From NCBI GenBank assembly GCA_016220095.1, contig JACRIJ010000050.1, forward strand, positions 1 to 47,876: 47,876 bases of DNA, read 5' to 3'. Below, in pieces: positions 6,982-14,732 of this stretch. The position numbers and the translations under genes are program-made. The notes below the pieces were generated by a model that saw nothing but the letters and a program-made list of their open reading frames with translations, did not search any database and was not told the origin of the DNA. Positions within the stretch are counted from its first letter, which is position 1. Each line of letters opens with the position of its first letter. Source of the DNA: Planctomycetota bacterium (lineage in GTDB: Bacteria > Planctomycetota > MHYJ01 > JACQXL01 > JACRIJ01).

Positions 6982-9189
6982 ATGTCCAAGCTAATCGCAT
7001 CTGCGGCTATCCGCGGCGCTCATAAAATCGTCAATCGCGCCGAAAAATCGTGGAATGAAGCCCTGAAAAAATACGGCCCTGACCAGAAAGTGGAATTCCC
7101 TAACACCGGTTATTTCCTGCCCGTTATTTTCGCCATGACCGGCATAGAAGTCAAAACACTCAAAGACTGCCAGCCTGTCATTGAGGAATGCAAACGGCTC
7201 CTGCCGCCCGTGCCGGAAAAACAGCACTGGCTGCCCTTCCTGGGCGTAACCCTGGACGCGGGCATGGCTACCCTATGGGCGGATGAAATAATTGAAGCCC
7301 TGAAATACATCAAAGACTGCCCCTATGCCATACAGGAAAACTGCCCTGAAGAAGGCAATTTCTGGCTCGGCGCAGCTGATGACGTAATCATGAGAAAAAG
7401 AGGCATTGAATTCGTGGACGGCACCGCGCCGGGATTCGCCGCGTGCGTAGGCGCCGCTCCCACAGTGGAACAGGCAGTCAAACTCGCCCGCGAACTCCAG
7501 GAAAAGAACCTATACGTGTTTATGTCCGCTGATACGCACGGCAAAACCATGGCCGACCAGCTCCGTCAGGCAAAGGTGCAGATGGGCTGGGAGACGCGCC
7601 TCGTGCCTTTCGGTAAAGACGTGACCTCCACCGTTTTCGCGCTGGGATTCGCCGCGCGCGCGGCAATGGCCTTCGGCGGCGTTAAACCGGGCGATTTTAA
7701 AAGAACGCTCCTTTATAATAAGAACCGCATATTCGCCTTCGCGCTCGCGCTTGGCGAGATAGACGACGAGAAATACGCACAGGCCGCAGGCGCCATAAAC
7801 TATGGGTTCCCGGCTATCGCCGAAACGGATATCCCGGAAATACTGCCCACAGGCGTATGCACCTATGAACACGTCGTTTCAAGGGTCAAAGTTGAAGATA
7901 TGGTATCCAAGGCCGTTGAAGTCAGGGGCCTGAAAATACAGATTCATAAGGTTCCTATCCCTGTTTCCTTCGGACCGGCCTTTGAAGGCGAACGTATCCG
8001 TAAGGAAGATATGCAGGTGGAATTCGGCGGCACTAAAACGCCGGCCTTTGAAGTCGTGTTTACAAAAGACCTGAATCAGGTGGAAGATAATAAGATTGAA
8101 GTCATCGGGCCTGAAATTGACGACATGAAAGAAGGCGGCGCTTACCCGCTCGGCATCGTCGTGGAAGTCGCCGGACGCCAGATGTCCTCGGACTATGAAC
8201 CTATCTTTGAAAGATGGGTGCATACGTTCATCAATGAAGCCAGCGGTATTTTCCACATGGGCCAGAGAGACATCAATATGGTCCGTATCAACAAAGAAGC
8301 TAAACAAAAAGGCTTTAAGATAAAACACCTCGGCACCATCCTGCACGCAAAATTCCATGCCGATTTCGGCGCAATCGTGGATAAGGTGCAGGTCAGGATA
8401 TACACCAATGAAAAAGACGTCCTCGCCTGGCGCGATAAGGCAAGGGCTACCTACAAAACAAGGGACGAACGCCTCGGCAGTATGACTGATGAAAGCGTGG
8501 AAATGTTCTATTCCTGCGCCCTCTGCCAGTCGTTCGCGCCTACGCATATCTGCGTGGTAACGCCGGAACGCTCCGGACTGTGCGGCTCATACAACTGGCT
8601 TGACTGCAAGGCAGCCTTCCAGATGAACCCCACAGGCCCGAATCAGCCCGTTCCGAAATTGGACGTCCTTGACCCTGCAAAAGGCGTCTGGAAGAGCGTA
8701 AACGACTTCGTATTCGCCTCCTCCAGAAAGAGCATTGAAAAGGCATGCGCATACAGCATTATGGACAGCCCTATGACTTCCTGCGGATGCTTTGAATGCA
8801 TATCCGCCATCCTGCCCCTCGCCAACGGCATCATGACCGTAAACAGGGAATACGCGGATATGACCCCGTGCGGAATGAAATTCTCCACGCTCGCCGGAAC
8901 CGTAGGCGGCGGCCTGCAGGTGCCGGGCTTTGTCGGACACAGCCGTATCTACATCGGAAGCAAAAAATTCCTGCTTGCCGAAGGCGGCTTAGCGCGGCTT
9001 ACGTGGGCGCCTAAGGCACTCAAAGAAGCCATCAAACCGCTTATAGAAAAACGCGGCAAAGAAATGGGCGTGCCCGACCTGTACGACAAGATCGCCGATG
9101 AAACAACCGCAACCACGGAAGAAGAAGTCCTCGCTCATATGCAGAAAACGAATCACCCGGCATTAACAATGCCGTCGTTGATAGGTTAA
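6982..9189 (+). CDS. acsB: Acetyl-CoA synthase (CODH/ACS alpha subunit)
   Basis: Condenses CO, a corrinoid-bound methyl group and CoA into acetyl-CoA at the Ni-Ni-[4Fe-4S] A-cluster. The 735 residues match the bacterial three-domain form (about 730). A-cluster residues are all present: C512 and C515 (SCALC), C524 (HIC), C534 (GLCG) and the CGC motif C601-G602-C603. GGAGG lies upstream of the ATG at 6982. The N-terminal third is the CODH-interacting domain. It sits between the zinc ribbon and acsC in the operon. The corrinoid small subunit (acsD) and methyltransferase (acsE), often nearby, are not in this window. The identification is secure. Confidence 0.97.
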   Translation: MSKLIASAAIRGAHKIVNRAEKSWNEALKKYGPDQKVEFPNTGYFLPVIFAMTGIEVKTLKDCQPVIEECKRLLPPVPEKQHWLPFLGVTLDAGMATLWADEIIEALKYIKDCPYAIQENCPEEGNFWLGAADDVIMRKRGIEFVDGTAPGFAACVGAAPTVEQAVKLARELQEKNLYVFMSADTHGKTMADQLRQAKVQMGWETRLVPFGKDVTSTVFALGFAARAAMAFGGVKPGDFKRTLLYNKNRIFAFALALGEIDDEKYAQAAGAINYGFPAIAETDIPEILPTGVCTYEHVVSRVKVEDMVSKAVEVRGLKIQIHKVPIPVSFGPAFEGERIRKEDMQVEFGGTKTPAFEVVFTKDLNQVEDNKIEVIGPEIDDMKEGGAYPLGIVVEVAGRQMSSDYEPIFERWVHTFINEASGIFHMGQRDINMVRINKEAKQKGFKIKHLGTILHAKFHADFGAIVDKVQVRIYTNEKDVLAWRDKARATYKTRDERLGSMTDESVEMFYSCALCQSFAPTHICVVTPERSGLCGSYNWLDCKAAFQMNPTGPNQPVPKLDVLDPAKGVWKSVNDFVFASSRKSIEKACAYSIMDSPMTSCGCFECISAILPLANGIMTVNREYADMTPCGMKFSTLAGTVGGGLQVPGFVGHSRIYIGSKKFLLAEGGLARLTWAPKALKEAIKPLIEKRGKEMGVPDLYDKIADETTATTEEEVLAHMQKTNHPALTMPSLIG

Positions 9190-9190
9190 A

Positions 9191-9275
9191 GAGTTTAGGA
9201 GTTATGTAGTTCAGGGGTTACGGAGTTTAGGAGTTACGTAGTTGTAATGTAAGGGTGAATCTATATATTCACCCT
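9191..9275. repeat. 8-bp-period tract plus palindrome between acsB and acsC
   Basis: Directly after the acsB stop, 9191-9246 reads as octamers GAGTTTAG, GAGTTATG, TAGTTCAG, GGGTTACG, GAGTTTAG, GAGTTACG, TAGTTGTA (consensus NRGTTNNG). It is followed by an inverted repeat AGGGTGAAT (9252-9260) / ATTCACCCT (9267-9275). A phrase CTTCGTGACTTCGTGGCAA near 9289-9307 is of the type seen in several other spacers. No gene is seen in this spacer. Confidence 0.75.
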
Positions 9276-9358
9276 ATTTAAACCCGTTCTTCGTGACTTC
9301 GTGGCAATAAACAGATACTAAATTATAAACTTGAGTCTTTATTTAGGAGGTTTTCATA

Positions 9359-10699
9359 ATGGCTCTAACTGGCTTGGATATCTACAAACTTTTGCCGAAA
9401 AAGAATTGCGGCGAATGCGCGGTGCCTACATGCCTGGCATTTGCCATGGCGCTTGCGGGAAAAAAGACTTCCCTTGACAAGTGCCCGTACGTAAGTACGG
9501 ATGCTAAAGCAACTCTTGAAGGCGCGTCCGCGCCGCCCCAGAGGCTCGTCGCGCTCGGCATCGGCGAAAATAAGATTGAAATCGGAAACGAAACGGTCAT
9601 GTTCCGGCATGAACAGACCTTCTGGCATCAGCCCGGCATAGCCGTGGAAATTGAAGATACAACGCCGGACGCCGAACTGGCCGCGAAAATCCAAAAAATA
9701 AACTCCCTGGTCTTTGAAAGGGTTGCGCAGAAATTAAGCGTCCAGGTGATCGCCGTAAGAAATACATCAAAAGACCCTGCGAAATTCGCCAAAACCGTCA
9801 CCACAGTCTGCGAAAAATCACAGCTCGCGCTGATACTCGTATCCGACAGCCCCGCTTCCATAGAAGCGGCCCTGAAAGCATGCGCCGGAAAGAAACCCCT
9901 CATCCACGGCGCAACAGCGGCAAACTTCCAGCAGATGGCGCAACTTGCCAAGGCCAATAACTGCCCCATCGTCACCGTGGCAAATACGCTTGATGAAATG
10001 GCGGAACTGACGCCTAAGGTAAAGGCCCTCGGCATTGAAGATATTGTGATGGATTTCAATACAACTGACCCGCAGAAGATGCTCTTAAACCTGACCCATT
10101 CAAGACGCCTTGCCGTGAAAAAGACCTTCAGGCCGCTGGGATATCCAACTATAACCTTTGTAGGCGGAAATGATAAGAATTGGGAACTCGCACAGGCAGT
10201 CACGGCAGTATGCAAATACGCCGGCCTTGTTGTCCTGAAATCAACTGACAACTGGGAAATACTGCCGCTCCTTACGGCGCGTCAAAGCGTTTATACCGAC
10301 CCGAGAAAACCCATACAGGTTGAATCCAAGATATACGAAATCGGCAATGTAAATGAGAATTCTCCGGTGCTCGTAACAACGAATTTCTCCCTGACCTATT
10401 TCACCGTAGAACCCGAAGTTGAAGGCAGTAAGATTGCCGCTTATATAATCGTCGTTGATACCGAAGGAATGTCCGTATTGACGGCATTCGCGGCTGATAA
10501 ACTGAATTCCGAAAAGATAGCAAAGATGCTCAACACCAGCGGCATAAAGGACAAGGTAAAACATAAGAAGGTGATTATACCGGGATATGTCGCGGTAATG
10601 AGCGGACGCCTGCAGGAAGATTCAGGATGGGAAGTCATGGTAGGCCCGCGTGAAGCATCGGCGATAGGACCGTATCTCAAGACTATGTGGAAGATTTAA
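9359..10699 (+). CDS. acsC: Corrinoid/iron-sulfur protein large subunit (acetyl-CoA decarbonylase/synthase gamma)
   Basis: Carries the methyl group from methyl-THF (via AcsE) to AcsB on a corrinoid, with a low-potential [4Fe-4S] cluster that reactivates the cobalt. It has 446 residues. The N-terminal cluster motif is KNCGECAVPTC followed by KCPY, placing the ligands at C17, C20, C25 and C42. The rest matches the TIM-barrel and C-terminal cobalamin-contact domain of AcsC/CdhE. GGAGG lies 9-10 bases before the ATG. It is last in the operon, and the terminator at 10771-10803 follows. The small subunit AcsD, with which it forms a heterodimer, is not encoded next to it, unlike in many acetogens. 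Confidence 0.95.
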   Translation: MALTGLDIYKLLPKKNCGECAVPTCLAFAMALAGKKTSLDKCPYVSTDAKATLEGASAPPQRLVALGIGENKIEIGNETVMFRHEQTFWHQPGIAVEIEDTTPDAELAAKIQKINSLVFERVAQKLSVQVIAVRNTSKDPAKFAKTVTTVCEKSQLALILVSDSPASIEAALKACAGKKPLIHGATAANFQQMAQLAKANNCPIVTVANTLDEMAELTPKVKALGIEDIVMDFNTTDPQKMLLNLTHSRRLAVKKTFRPLGYPTITFVGGNDKNWELAQAVTAVCKYAGLVVLKSTDNWEILPLLTARQSVYTDPRKPIQVESKIYEIGNVNENSPVLVTTNFSLTYFTVEPEVEGSKIAAYIIVVDTEGMSVLTAFAADKLNSEKIAKMLNTSGIKDKVKHKKVIIPGYVAVMSGRLQEDSGWEVMVGPREASAIGPYLKTMWKI

Positions 10700-10740
10700 G
10701 GATTACAAGATTCTAAGATTGGAAGATTGGAAAATTGCGA
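10694..10740. repeat. 8-bp-period AAGATT tract starting at the acsC stop
   Basis: Octamers of the form NNAAGATT (ACAAGATT, CTAAGATT, GGAAGATT, GGAAAATT) run from the last codons of acsC (Lys-Ile-stop) to about 10737. The reverse complement of the same word series occurs at 12745-12843 next to the HEAT-repeat gene stop. Confidence 0.7.
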
Positions 10741-10770
10741 ACGGACGATGCTAAAAGAATTTAGAATTAC

Positions 10771-10803
10771 AGAGACGCCCCGCAAAGGGCGTCTCTTTTT
10801 TTT
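10771..10803 (+). terminator. Intrinsic terminator of the cooS-acs operon
   Basis: Perfect 10-bp stem AGAGACGCCC (10771-10780) / GGGCGTCTCT (10787-10796) with loop CGCAAA, followed by a run of Ts to 10803. It lies 71 bases after the acsC stop. This is the clearest rho-independent terminator in the window, and it ends the operon without acsD or acsE. Confidence 0.93.
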
Positions 10804-10845
10804 ACAGCAGATTTACCGGATTAAGCGAATTGGCCGGAATTCGGC

Positions 10846-10912
10846 GCCCGACACCCGGAATCCGGCACTCGGGACTCGGAAGCCAGAACTCGGATCTCGG
10901 ATTTGGAAACAT
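10846..10912. repeat. Heptameric CGG-word tract
   Basis: 7-bp period with a drifting word: CCGACAC, CCGGAAT, CCGGCAC, TCGGGAC, TCGGAAG, CCAGAAC, TCGGATC, TCGGATT. As with the tract at 4311-4497, it directly precedes a copy of the 117-bp element. The gap 10700-11113 holds this tract, the terminator, repeat copy B and a promoter. Short ORFs here follow the repeat and are not credible genes. Confidence 0.75.
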
Positions 10913-10920
10913 CCTGTCAT

Positions 10921-11037
10921 TAAATATCAAAATAACCAATGATTACGGTAGGGACAGAATATCCCGCCACTTCGGGGCAGGACTTCCTCTTGTCGTTATT
11001 CTGTCCCTGCAAAATACCGCGGGGGAACTTGAAAACC
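10921..11037 (+). repeat. 117-bp repeat, copy B, core inverted relative to copy A
   Basis: Flanks 10921-10950 and 11008-11037 align in direct orientation with copy A. Arms GGGACAGAAT (10951-10960) and ATTCTGTCCC (10998-11007) enclose a 37-bp core (10961-10997) beginning ATCCCGCCAC and ending TTGTCGTT. This core is the reverse complement of copy A's core except at 3 positions. Total length is the same as copy A, to the base. It stands just downstream of the acs operon terminator. Confidence 0.85.
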
Positions 11038-11076
11038 CACCTTCAACGAGGCCTTACAACCCCCGCAAAATTCCCC

Positions 11077-11106
11077 TTGACATGCGCTGATGTAAAATGA
11101 TAGAAT
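11077..11106 (+). promoter_or_regulatory. Promoter of the 11114 gene, leaderless configuration
   Basis: -35 TTGACA (11077-11082, consensus), 18-base spacer, -10 TAGAAT (11101-11106). Only 7 bases (11107-11113) separate the -10 from the ATG, so transcription should begin at or next to the start codon. There is no room for a Shine-Dalgarno. Confidence 0.8.
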
Positions 11107-11113
11107 CACGTCC

Positions 11114-11740
11114 ATGTCCCGAGCATTATCCGTTAAGCATTCCGTTCTTATCTCGGCATCTATTGCCGTCAGTCTCCTATGTATCTTGGAAAAAATTTTT
11201 TGCCTGGAAATTGCCTCAAGATTGTGGGGTATATATGTCGTTATTGAATACCTGCTTTCAGGCTTGCTCATATTGGTTTCGGTATGGTCGCTCGCCTTTT
11301 TCGCCTATAACATAAAAAAAAGTAAACTGGCCTATTACATCCCGGTTTCTATTAATCTTTCCGCCTTGCTGACAATTACACTTGTACCGTTTTGGGCTAT
11401 CAGGCTTAACTTTAATTTTAAAACAAATCTAATCGAACGTCAAAAAGTCGTAACCATGATAATTTCAGGGGAGCTCCAAAACTCTTATTCGGAACATGAC
11501 GCAATATTCGTTCAACTGCCGAAAGAATACAAACATCTTTCAAGAAACTACGGAAATGTCATGGTTGACTGCAGAAATGGAACAACACGCGTATTGTTTT
11601 ACATGGCCGACGGCATCCTGGATAACTTTGAAGGATTTATGTACACGACTGGTGAATGCCCTAAGATAGGAGATTTCGATGCGAAATTTTTGCTGATTGA
11701 ACCGAAAGGACAGCACTGGTTTTATGTTATTGGCTTATGA
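11114..11740 (+). CDS. Unknown inner-membrane protein with three or four N-terminal helices
   Basis: 208 residues. Hydrophobic segments near residues 11-30, 42-66 and 76-98 look like transmembrane helices. The rest (about 110-208) is soluble, begins after a charged segment (LIERQKVV) and is rich in beta-type residues, ending QHWFYVIGL. I recognise no family motif, signal peptide or catalytic pattern. The start is set by a consensus promoter ending 7 bases upstream. It stands alone on its strand between the acs operon terminator and a palindrome-rich spacer, so context gives no clue to function. Reality of the gene is supported by the promoter and the plausible topology. Confidence 0.7.
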   Translation: MSRALSVKHSVLISASIAVSLLCILEKIFCLEIASRLWGIYVVIEYLLSGLLILVSVWSLAFFAYNIKKSKLAYYIPVSINLSALLTITLVPFWAIRLNFNFKTNLIERQKVVTMIISGELQNSYSEHDAIFVQLPKEYKHLSRNYGNVMVDCRNGTTRVLFYMADGILDNFEGFMYTTGECPKIGDFDAKFLLIEPKGQHWFYVIGL

Positions 11741-11782
11741 AAACCATACTGCAAAAAAAGGAATGCGCATAATAATTAAAGC

Positions 11783-11805
11783 TTCCTGTAGCAAGCTACA
11801 GGGAA
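11783..11805. repeat. Hairpin-forming palindrome after the 11114 gene
   Basis: CCTGTAGC (11785-11792) / GCTACAGG (11795-11802), with TT/AA extensions. It lies 43 bases past the stop of the membrane-protein gene. No T-run follows, so it may be an RNA 3'-end stabiliser or a dispersed palindrome rather than a terminator. Confidence 0.55.
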
Positions 11806-11840
11806 TCTTCTCGGTAAAGCCTCAGTCAAGGATACGTATA

Positions 11841-11961
11841 ACACACCCCTTTGCCCCCTTTCTACGCCCGCCGAAGCGGGCTTCGCGGGCGGGCTCTTAA
11901 TAGAGAGGAAATCGTTCGCACGACGCCTTCCCCTCTATTAAGAGGGGATGGAGGGGTGTGT
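11841..11961. repeat. Nested palindromic (MITE-like) element
   Basis: Terminal inverted repeats ACACACCCCT (11841-11850) and AGGGGTGTGT (11952-11961) are perfect over 10 bases. Inside are CTCTTAATAGAG (11894-11905) and its exact complement CTCTATTAAGAG (11933-11944), plus a GC-rich hairpin with CGCCCGC and GCGGGCG arms near 11865-11893. No transposase and no clear target duplication is seen. The gap 11741-12182 otherwise holds the hairpin at 11783 and the dispersed repeat at 12135-12187, and no gene. Confidence 0.7.
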
Positions 11962-12134
11962 CGTCCGTGTTAAGTGTTATCGAAAAACCAGCATAAAACC
12001 ACCTCGACTGAAGCGGTACGTTTAACAGCTATTCGTACGCATTAGTTGCATTCGCGGCTAATCCGTAATCGTCTCGTCGTAATCTTTTAATCTTAAAACT
12101 TGCGAATCTTCTAATCTTTCAAGGCATTCGTCCG

Positions 12135-12187
12135 CCGTCCCTCACTACTCGGTTTACCCTGGGCTTAGCGAAGGGCTACTCGCTACT
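12135..12187. repeat. 53-bp dispersed spacer repeat, copy 1
   Basis: Matches 18457-18509 at 47 of 53 positions, in the same orientation. The centre TTTACCCTGGGCTTAGCGAA contains a hairpin-like CCCT...AGGG core. It runs into the stop codon of the minus-strand gene 12183-12545, just as copy 2 lies 32 bases from the stop of the crotonase gene. Confidence 0.75.
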
Positions 12188-12545
12188 TTTTATCCTTATC
12201 CTCTTTCTTAATCTGATCCTTCACTTCTTCTATGGTGATATACTTCTTGGGCCTGTTGTACCAATCTTTTAGTTTCAGGTCTTCCACGATATTGCGCGCG
12301 CCGAGCAATACCAGCCCGTCGCCGGGAACCGTACCGTTGTAAACCAGAAGCGTCTTTGAAGGGCCGTCAAGGACGTAAAGATACTGCCCTTTGTCATACG
12401 CCTCGCCAGTCGTTATGGTCATATTGGAGGCCGTTCCTACGCCCTGCGCGTACGCGTACGGCGATGAATTATTCAGGGCAAATGCAACTACAAGCCCGAT
12501 AATAATGCCCGCGAGTAAAACAACAATCAGCTGGGTCTTTTGCAT
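12183..12545 (-). CDS. Small membrane-anchored or secreted protein, unknown
   Basis: 120 residues from the ATG at 12545 (MQKTQLIVVLLAG), which has AGGAG about 7 bases upstream; a longer reading from 12611 would lack that site. Residues 5-25 form one hydrophobic helix (signal anchor or signal peptide), followed by YAYAQG, which could be a cleavage region. The mature part contains YLYVLDGPSKTLLVYN, resembling a single propeller-like beta repeat, then LLGARNIVEDLKL and a Lys/Glu/Asp-rich tail. It probably acts at the cell envelope. No enzyme motif is visible and I do not recognise a named family. Confidence 0.75.
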   Translation of the reverse strand: MQKTQLIVVLLAGIIIGLVVAFALNNSSPYAYAQGVGTASNMTITTGEAYDKGQYLYVLDGPSKTLLVYNGTVPGDGLVLLGARNIVEDLKLKDWYNRPKKYITIEEVKDQIKKEDKDKK

Positions 12546-12617
12546 AATCAAATCTCCTATAAAAAATGTTTGCAAAAAAAACCAAAAGTCTTTATAATGC
12601 AATTCGTTCAAATTTCA

Positions 12618-12691
12618 CGGGGCGTAGCTCAGCTGGCTAGAGCGCTTGGTTCGGGACCAAGAGGCCAGAGGTTCGAATCCTCCCGCCCCGA
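12618..12691 (+). tRNA. tRNA-Pro (anticodon CGG)
   Basis: Full cloverleaf by eye: acceptor CGGGGCG (12618-12624) pairs perfectly with CGCCCCG (12684-12690). D-stem GCTC/GAGC (12627-12630, 12640-12643). Anticodon stem CTTGG/CCAAG around loop TTCGGGA, with anticodon CGG at 12652-12654. T-loop TTCGAAT (12672-12678) with a 5-bp stem carrying one A-C mismatch. Discriminator A at 12691; the CCA end is not encoded. A C1-G72 pair is typical of bacterial tRNA-Pro. It is the only tRNA in the window and lies divergent from the small protein gene. Confidence 0.95.
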
Positions 12692-12716
12692 AAATTTTTA
12701 CTGCGGTAAAAATTTT
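12691..12716 (+). terminator. AT-rich hairpin directly after tRNA-Pro
   Basis: Perfect 11-bp inverted repeat AAAATTTTTAC (12691-12701) / GTAAAAATTTT (12706-12716) with loop TGCG, starting at the tRNA discriminator base. The 3' arm ends in four Ts. It is probably the transcription end of the tRNA gene and may also guide 3' processing. The low GC of the stem makes it a weak terminator by strict rules. Confidence 0.6.
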
Positions 12717-12724
12717 CCGTATTT

Positions 12725-12843
12725 CCATAACTCCTCAACGCCATAACCCCTTAATTTCATAACTCTTAGACTCCGCAACACGTAATCTTTCAATCGTCAA
12801 ATCCATAATCTTGTAATCTTTAAATCTTAGAATCTTCCAATCC
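12725..12843. repeat. 8-bp-period tract reaching the stop of the HEAT-repeat gene
   Basis: Read on the minus strand from 12843: octamers GGAAGATT, CTAAGATT, TAAAGATT, ACAAGATT and GAAAGATT, then a second series of GGAGTTAT/GGGGTTAT/GGCGTTGA-like words. The same two word families occur at 10694-10740 and 9191-9246. The tract begins at the stop codon of the HEAT-repeat gene. Confidence 0.75.
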
Positions 12844-14499
12844 TTAAGGTATTTGACGCACGTGGTCTATGCTGAGGAACTTTATCTGGTAGTTATTATC
12901 CGCGGTCAATTCCCTCAGGGTTGTAATCCTGTTGGGATCCGCGAGATAGCCCAGCGAAGCAACTATAATCAGGCGGTTTGATTTATTTGTTTCCTTTTCA
13001 AACCTGTTTTTCAGGAAAACCACCGTGCCTTTATCGCCGATCTTGCCGAGCACCAGCACGGCAAGTGCCTTGATATCCGCATTGCCACCCTCGTAATCCT
13101 TATACATCTTTTCCAGCACGACCTTATGCTGTCCGAGCATGGCCAGCGAATAACAGCAATCCCTATAGATATTCGGGGTCTTATCGCTGTTTTTAAACAA
13201 TTCCGTAATTTCCGGCACGACGATTTCGTCGCCGATCATGCCGAGCGCTATCAGGGTATAATCGCGTTTGGTTTCGGATTCTTTTACGGATTTGACGATA
13301 TCCATCAGCTCTTTAATGGTATCTTTAGCCTTAAGCATGCCCAATGCAATAAGTGCCGCGTTCTTTACGAATTCCGCGGCGCGCTTGTCGGCCAATACCT
13401 TTTTCAATTCCGGCACCGCCTTAGCGTCGTTTAGAATGCCGAGCGCGATAATGCCGAATGCCTTGAAATCGTCCGATTTTTTGTCATTAGCGCATTCAAG
13501 CATTATTTCATAACTGCCTTCGGCCTTTGTCTGCGCGAGGGCTATAAGTGCAAACCCCCTGACCAGTTCATCCTTGCCCTTTTTTATCATTGTCACGAGG
13601 GTATCTTTCGCGCCGGGATTTCCTATCATTCCGAGTCCAATCGCTATAGACCTCAGGACTTCATTGTCTTTTTCCTTATCAAAGGCCTTGATAAGCAGGT
13701 TCATCGCCTCGTCGCCGCCGAGCCTGCCGAGCGCCAGCGCCGCGTATGCCTTCTGGGTGGAATCTTCTTTTTTGCCCTTCTTGGGGAGAAGGATTTCACC
13801 TACGTAAGGCACCAATGCGGGGTCTCTTTCAAGCCCGAGCGCGAGGGTACAAGCCCAAAGGGTCTGCGGGTCTTCCGATTTAAAATCCAGTATTTTCTTC
13901 AAGGCATCTATTGCCTTCGGGTCGCGCATATAACCCAACGCGTAAGCCGCGAAACCGCGGGTCACTTCGTGGCCTTTGGGGTCCATAAGTTTTTCCGCGA
14001 TTTTCTGTATTGAATCCGTATCTTTAATCATGCCTATGCCGAGCATGGTGGAATCGCTGACCTCACGTTCGGGGTCTGCGAGATTAGGCCTGAGTTTTTG
14101 CGCGTAAGCTATATCGCCCGTGCGTCCTATGGCTATAGCGGCGGCAAGGCGTATATTGAAATCGCCGTCTTTCAGGGCCTGTTCAAACAATGCCCTCAAC
14201 ATACCCAATTCAGTGCTTTCCGTAGAACTGCCTTCCACTTTTACTTCAAAAACCTCTCTTGGGAAAGGCTTCTTATAATCCAGGTATTTATCCTTATTGG
14301 TATCCCACCAGGTCTCCCACAGGCCCCTTGCGGAGCCGGATTGAACGCCTGGAGCGCCACCGGGGCTTTCAGAGTCGCCTCTGCCGGGAGGCGGGGTTAA
14401 TCTCATACTCCCGCCGCTTGGGCACCACGCATAGGAAAAATCCAATGCCATAAGGCCGAATGCGGCCATTAAAGCAACAACAAGTACAACCTGTTTCAT
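12844..14499 (-). CDS. Secreted HEAT-repeat protein
   Basis: 551 residues from the ATG at 14499. This start has AGGAGG 7 bases upstream, while the ATG at 14505 would leave a spacing of 1. The N-terminal segment MKQVVLVVALMAAFGL with FSYAW is a Sec signal peptide. Residues about 25-95 are Gly/Pro-rich and then charged. From about residue 95 to the end run some eleven alpha-helical repeats of 33-38 residues with motifs such as AAAIAIGRTGD, AYALGYMRDP, ALALGRLG, AIGLGMIGNP and LIALGMIGDE, typical of HEAT/PBS repeats. It is likely a periplasmic or outer-membrane scaffold for protein interactions. Such proteins are abundant in planctomycetes. No catalytic domain is seen. Confidence 0.88.
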   Translation of the reverse strand: MKQVVLVVALMAAFGLMALDFSYAWCPSGGSMRLTPPPGRGDSESPGGAPGVQSGSARGLWETWWDTNKDKYLDYKKPFPREVFEVKVEGSSTESTELGMLRALFEQALKDGDFNIRLAAAIAIGRTGDIAYAQKLRPNLADPEREVSDSTMLGIGMIKDTDSIQKIAEKLMDPKGHEVTRGFAAYALGYMRDPKAIDALKKILDFKSEDPQTLWACTLALGLERDPALVPYVGEILLPKKGKKEDSTQKAYAALALGRLGGDEAMNLLIKAFDKEKDNEVLRSIAIGLGMIGNPGAKDTLVTMIKKGKDELVRGFALIALAQTKAEGSYEIMLECANDKKSDDFKAFGIIALGILNDAKAVPELKKVLADKRAAEFVKNAALIALGMLKAKDTIKELMDIVKSVKESETKRDYTLIALGMIGDEIVVPEITELFKNSDKTPNIYRDCCYSLAMLGQHKVVLEKMYKDYEGGNADIKALAVLVLGKIGDKGTVVFLKNRFEKETNKSNRLIIVASLGYLADPNRITTLRELTADNNYQIKFLSIDHVRQIP

Positions 14500-14647
14500 A
14501 CACATACCTCCTGCGAAATATCACAACAAATCCATATAGCGCATCTCACATCGCACATCTGTTTATTTAGTGTAGATACTATCATATTTATTACACCCTG
14601 TCAACCGTTTTTTGTTCCATTCTTTCTAAATGGATTTAATGATTTCT

Positions 14648-14676
14648 GCCACGAAGACACGAAGTCACGAAGAACG
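14648..14676. repeat. CCACGAAG-type phrase
   Basis: Spacer phrase with an 8-bp period (GCCACGAAGACACGAAGTCA). Related phrases, in either orientation, are at 9289-9307, 15272-15290, 18360-18386, 30593-30616, 38836-38861 and 46327-46345. All are outside genes, or in 5' extensions that I reject as coding. Confidence 0.6.
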
Positions 14677-14732
14677 ACTGCCTATTTAATATGAATGAAC
14701 AGTGCGTATACGTAACATCGTTCTGTCATACC

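Noticed and set aside
10727..11090. Short plus-strand ORFs after acsC
   Set aside because: They are built from the terminator, the heptamer tract and the 117-bp repeat; composition follows the repeats and no ribosome site is seen.
11841..11961. Insertion sequence at the nested palindrome
   Set aside because: No transposase ORF lies inside or beside it; recorded as a repeat only.
12540..12746. 68-codon plus-strand ORF near 12540
   Set aside because: It reads through the tRNA-Pro gene, which has a complete cloverleaf.
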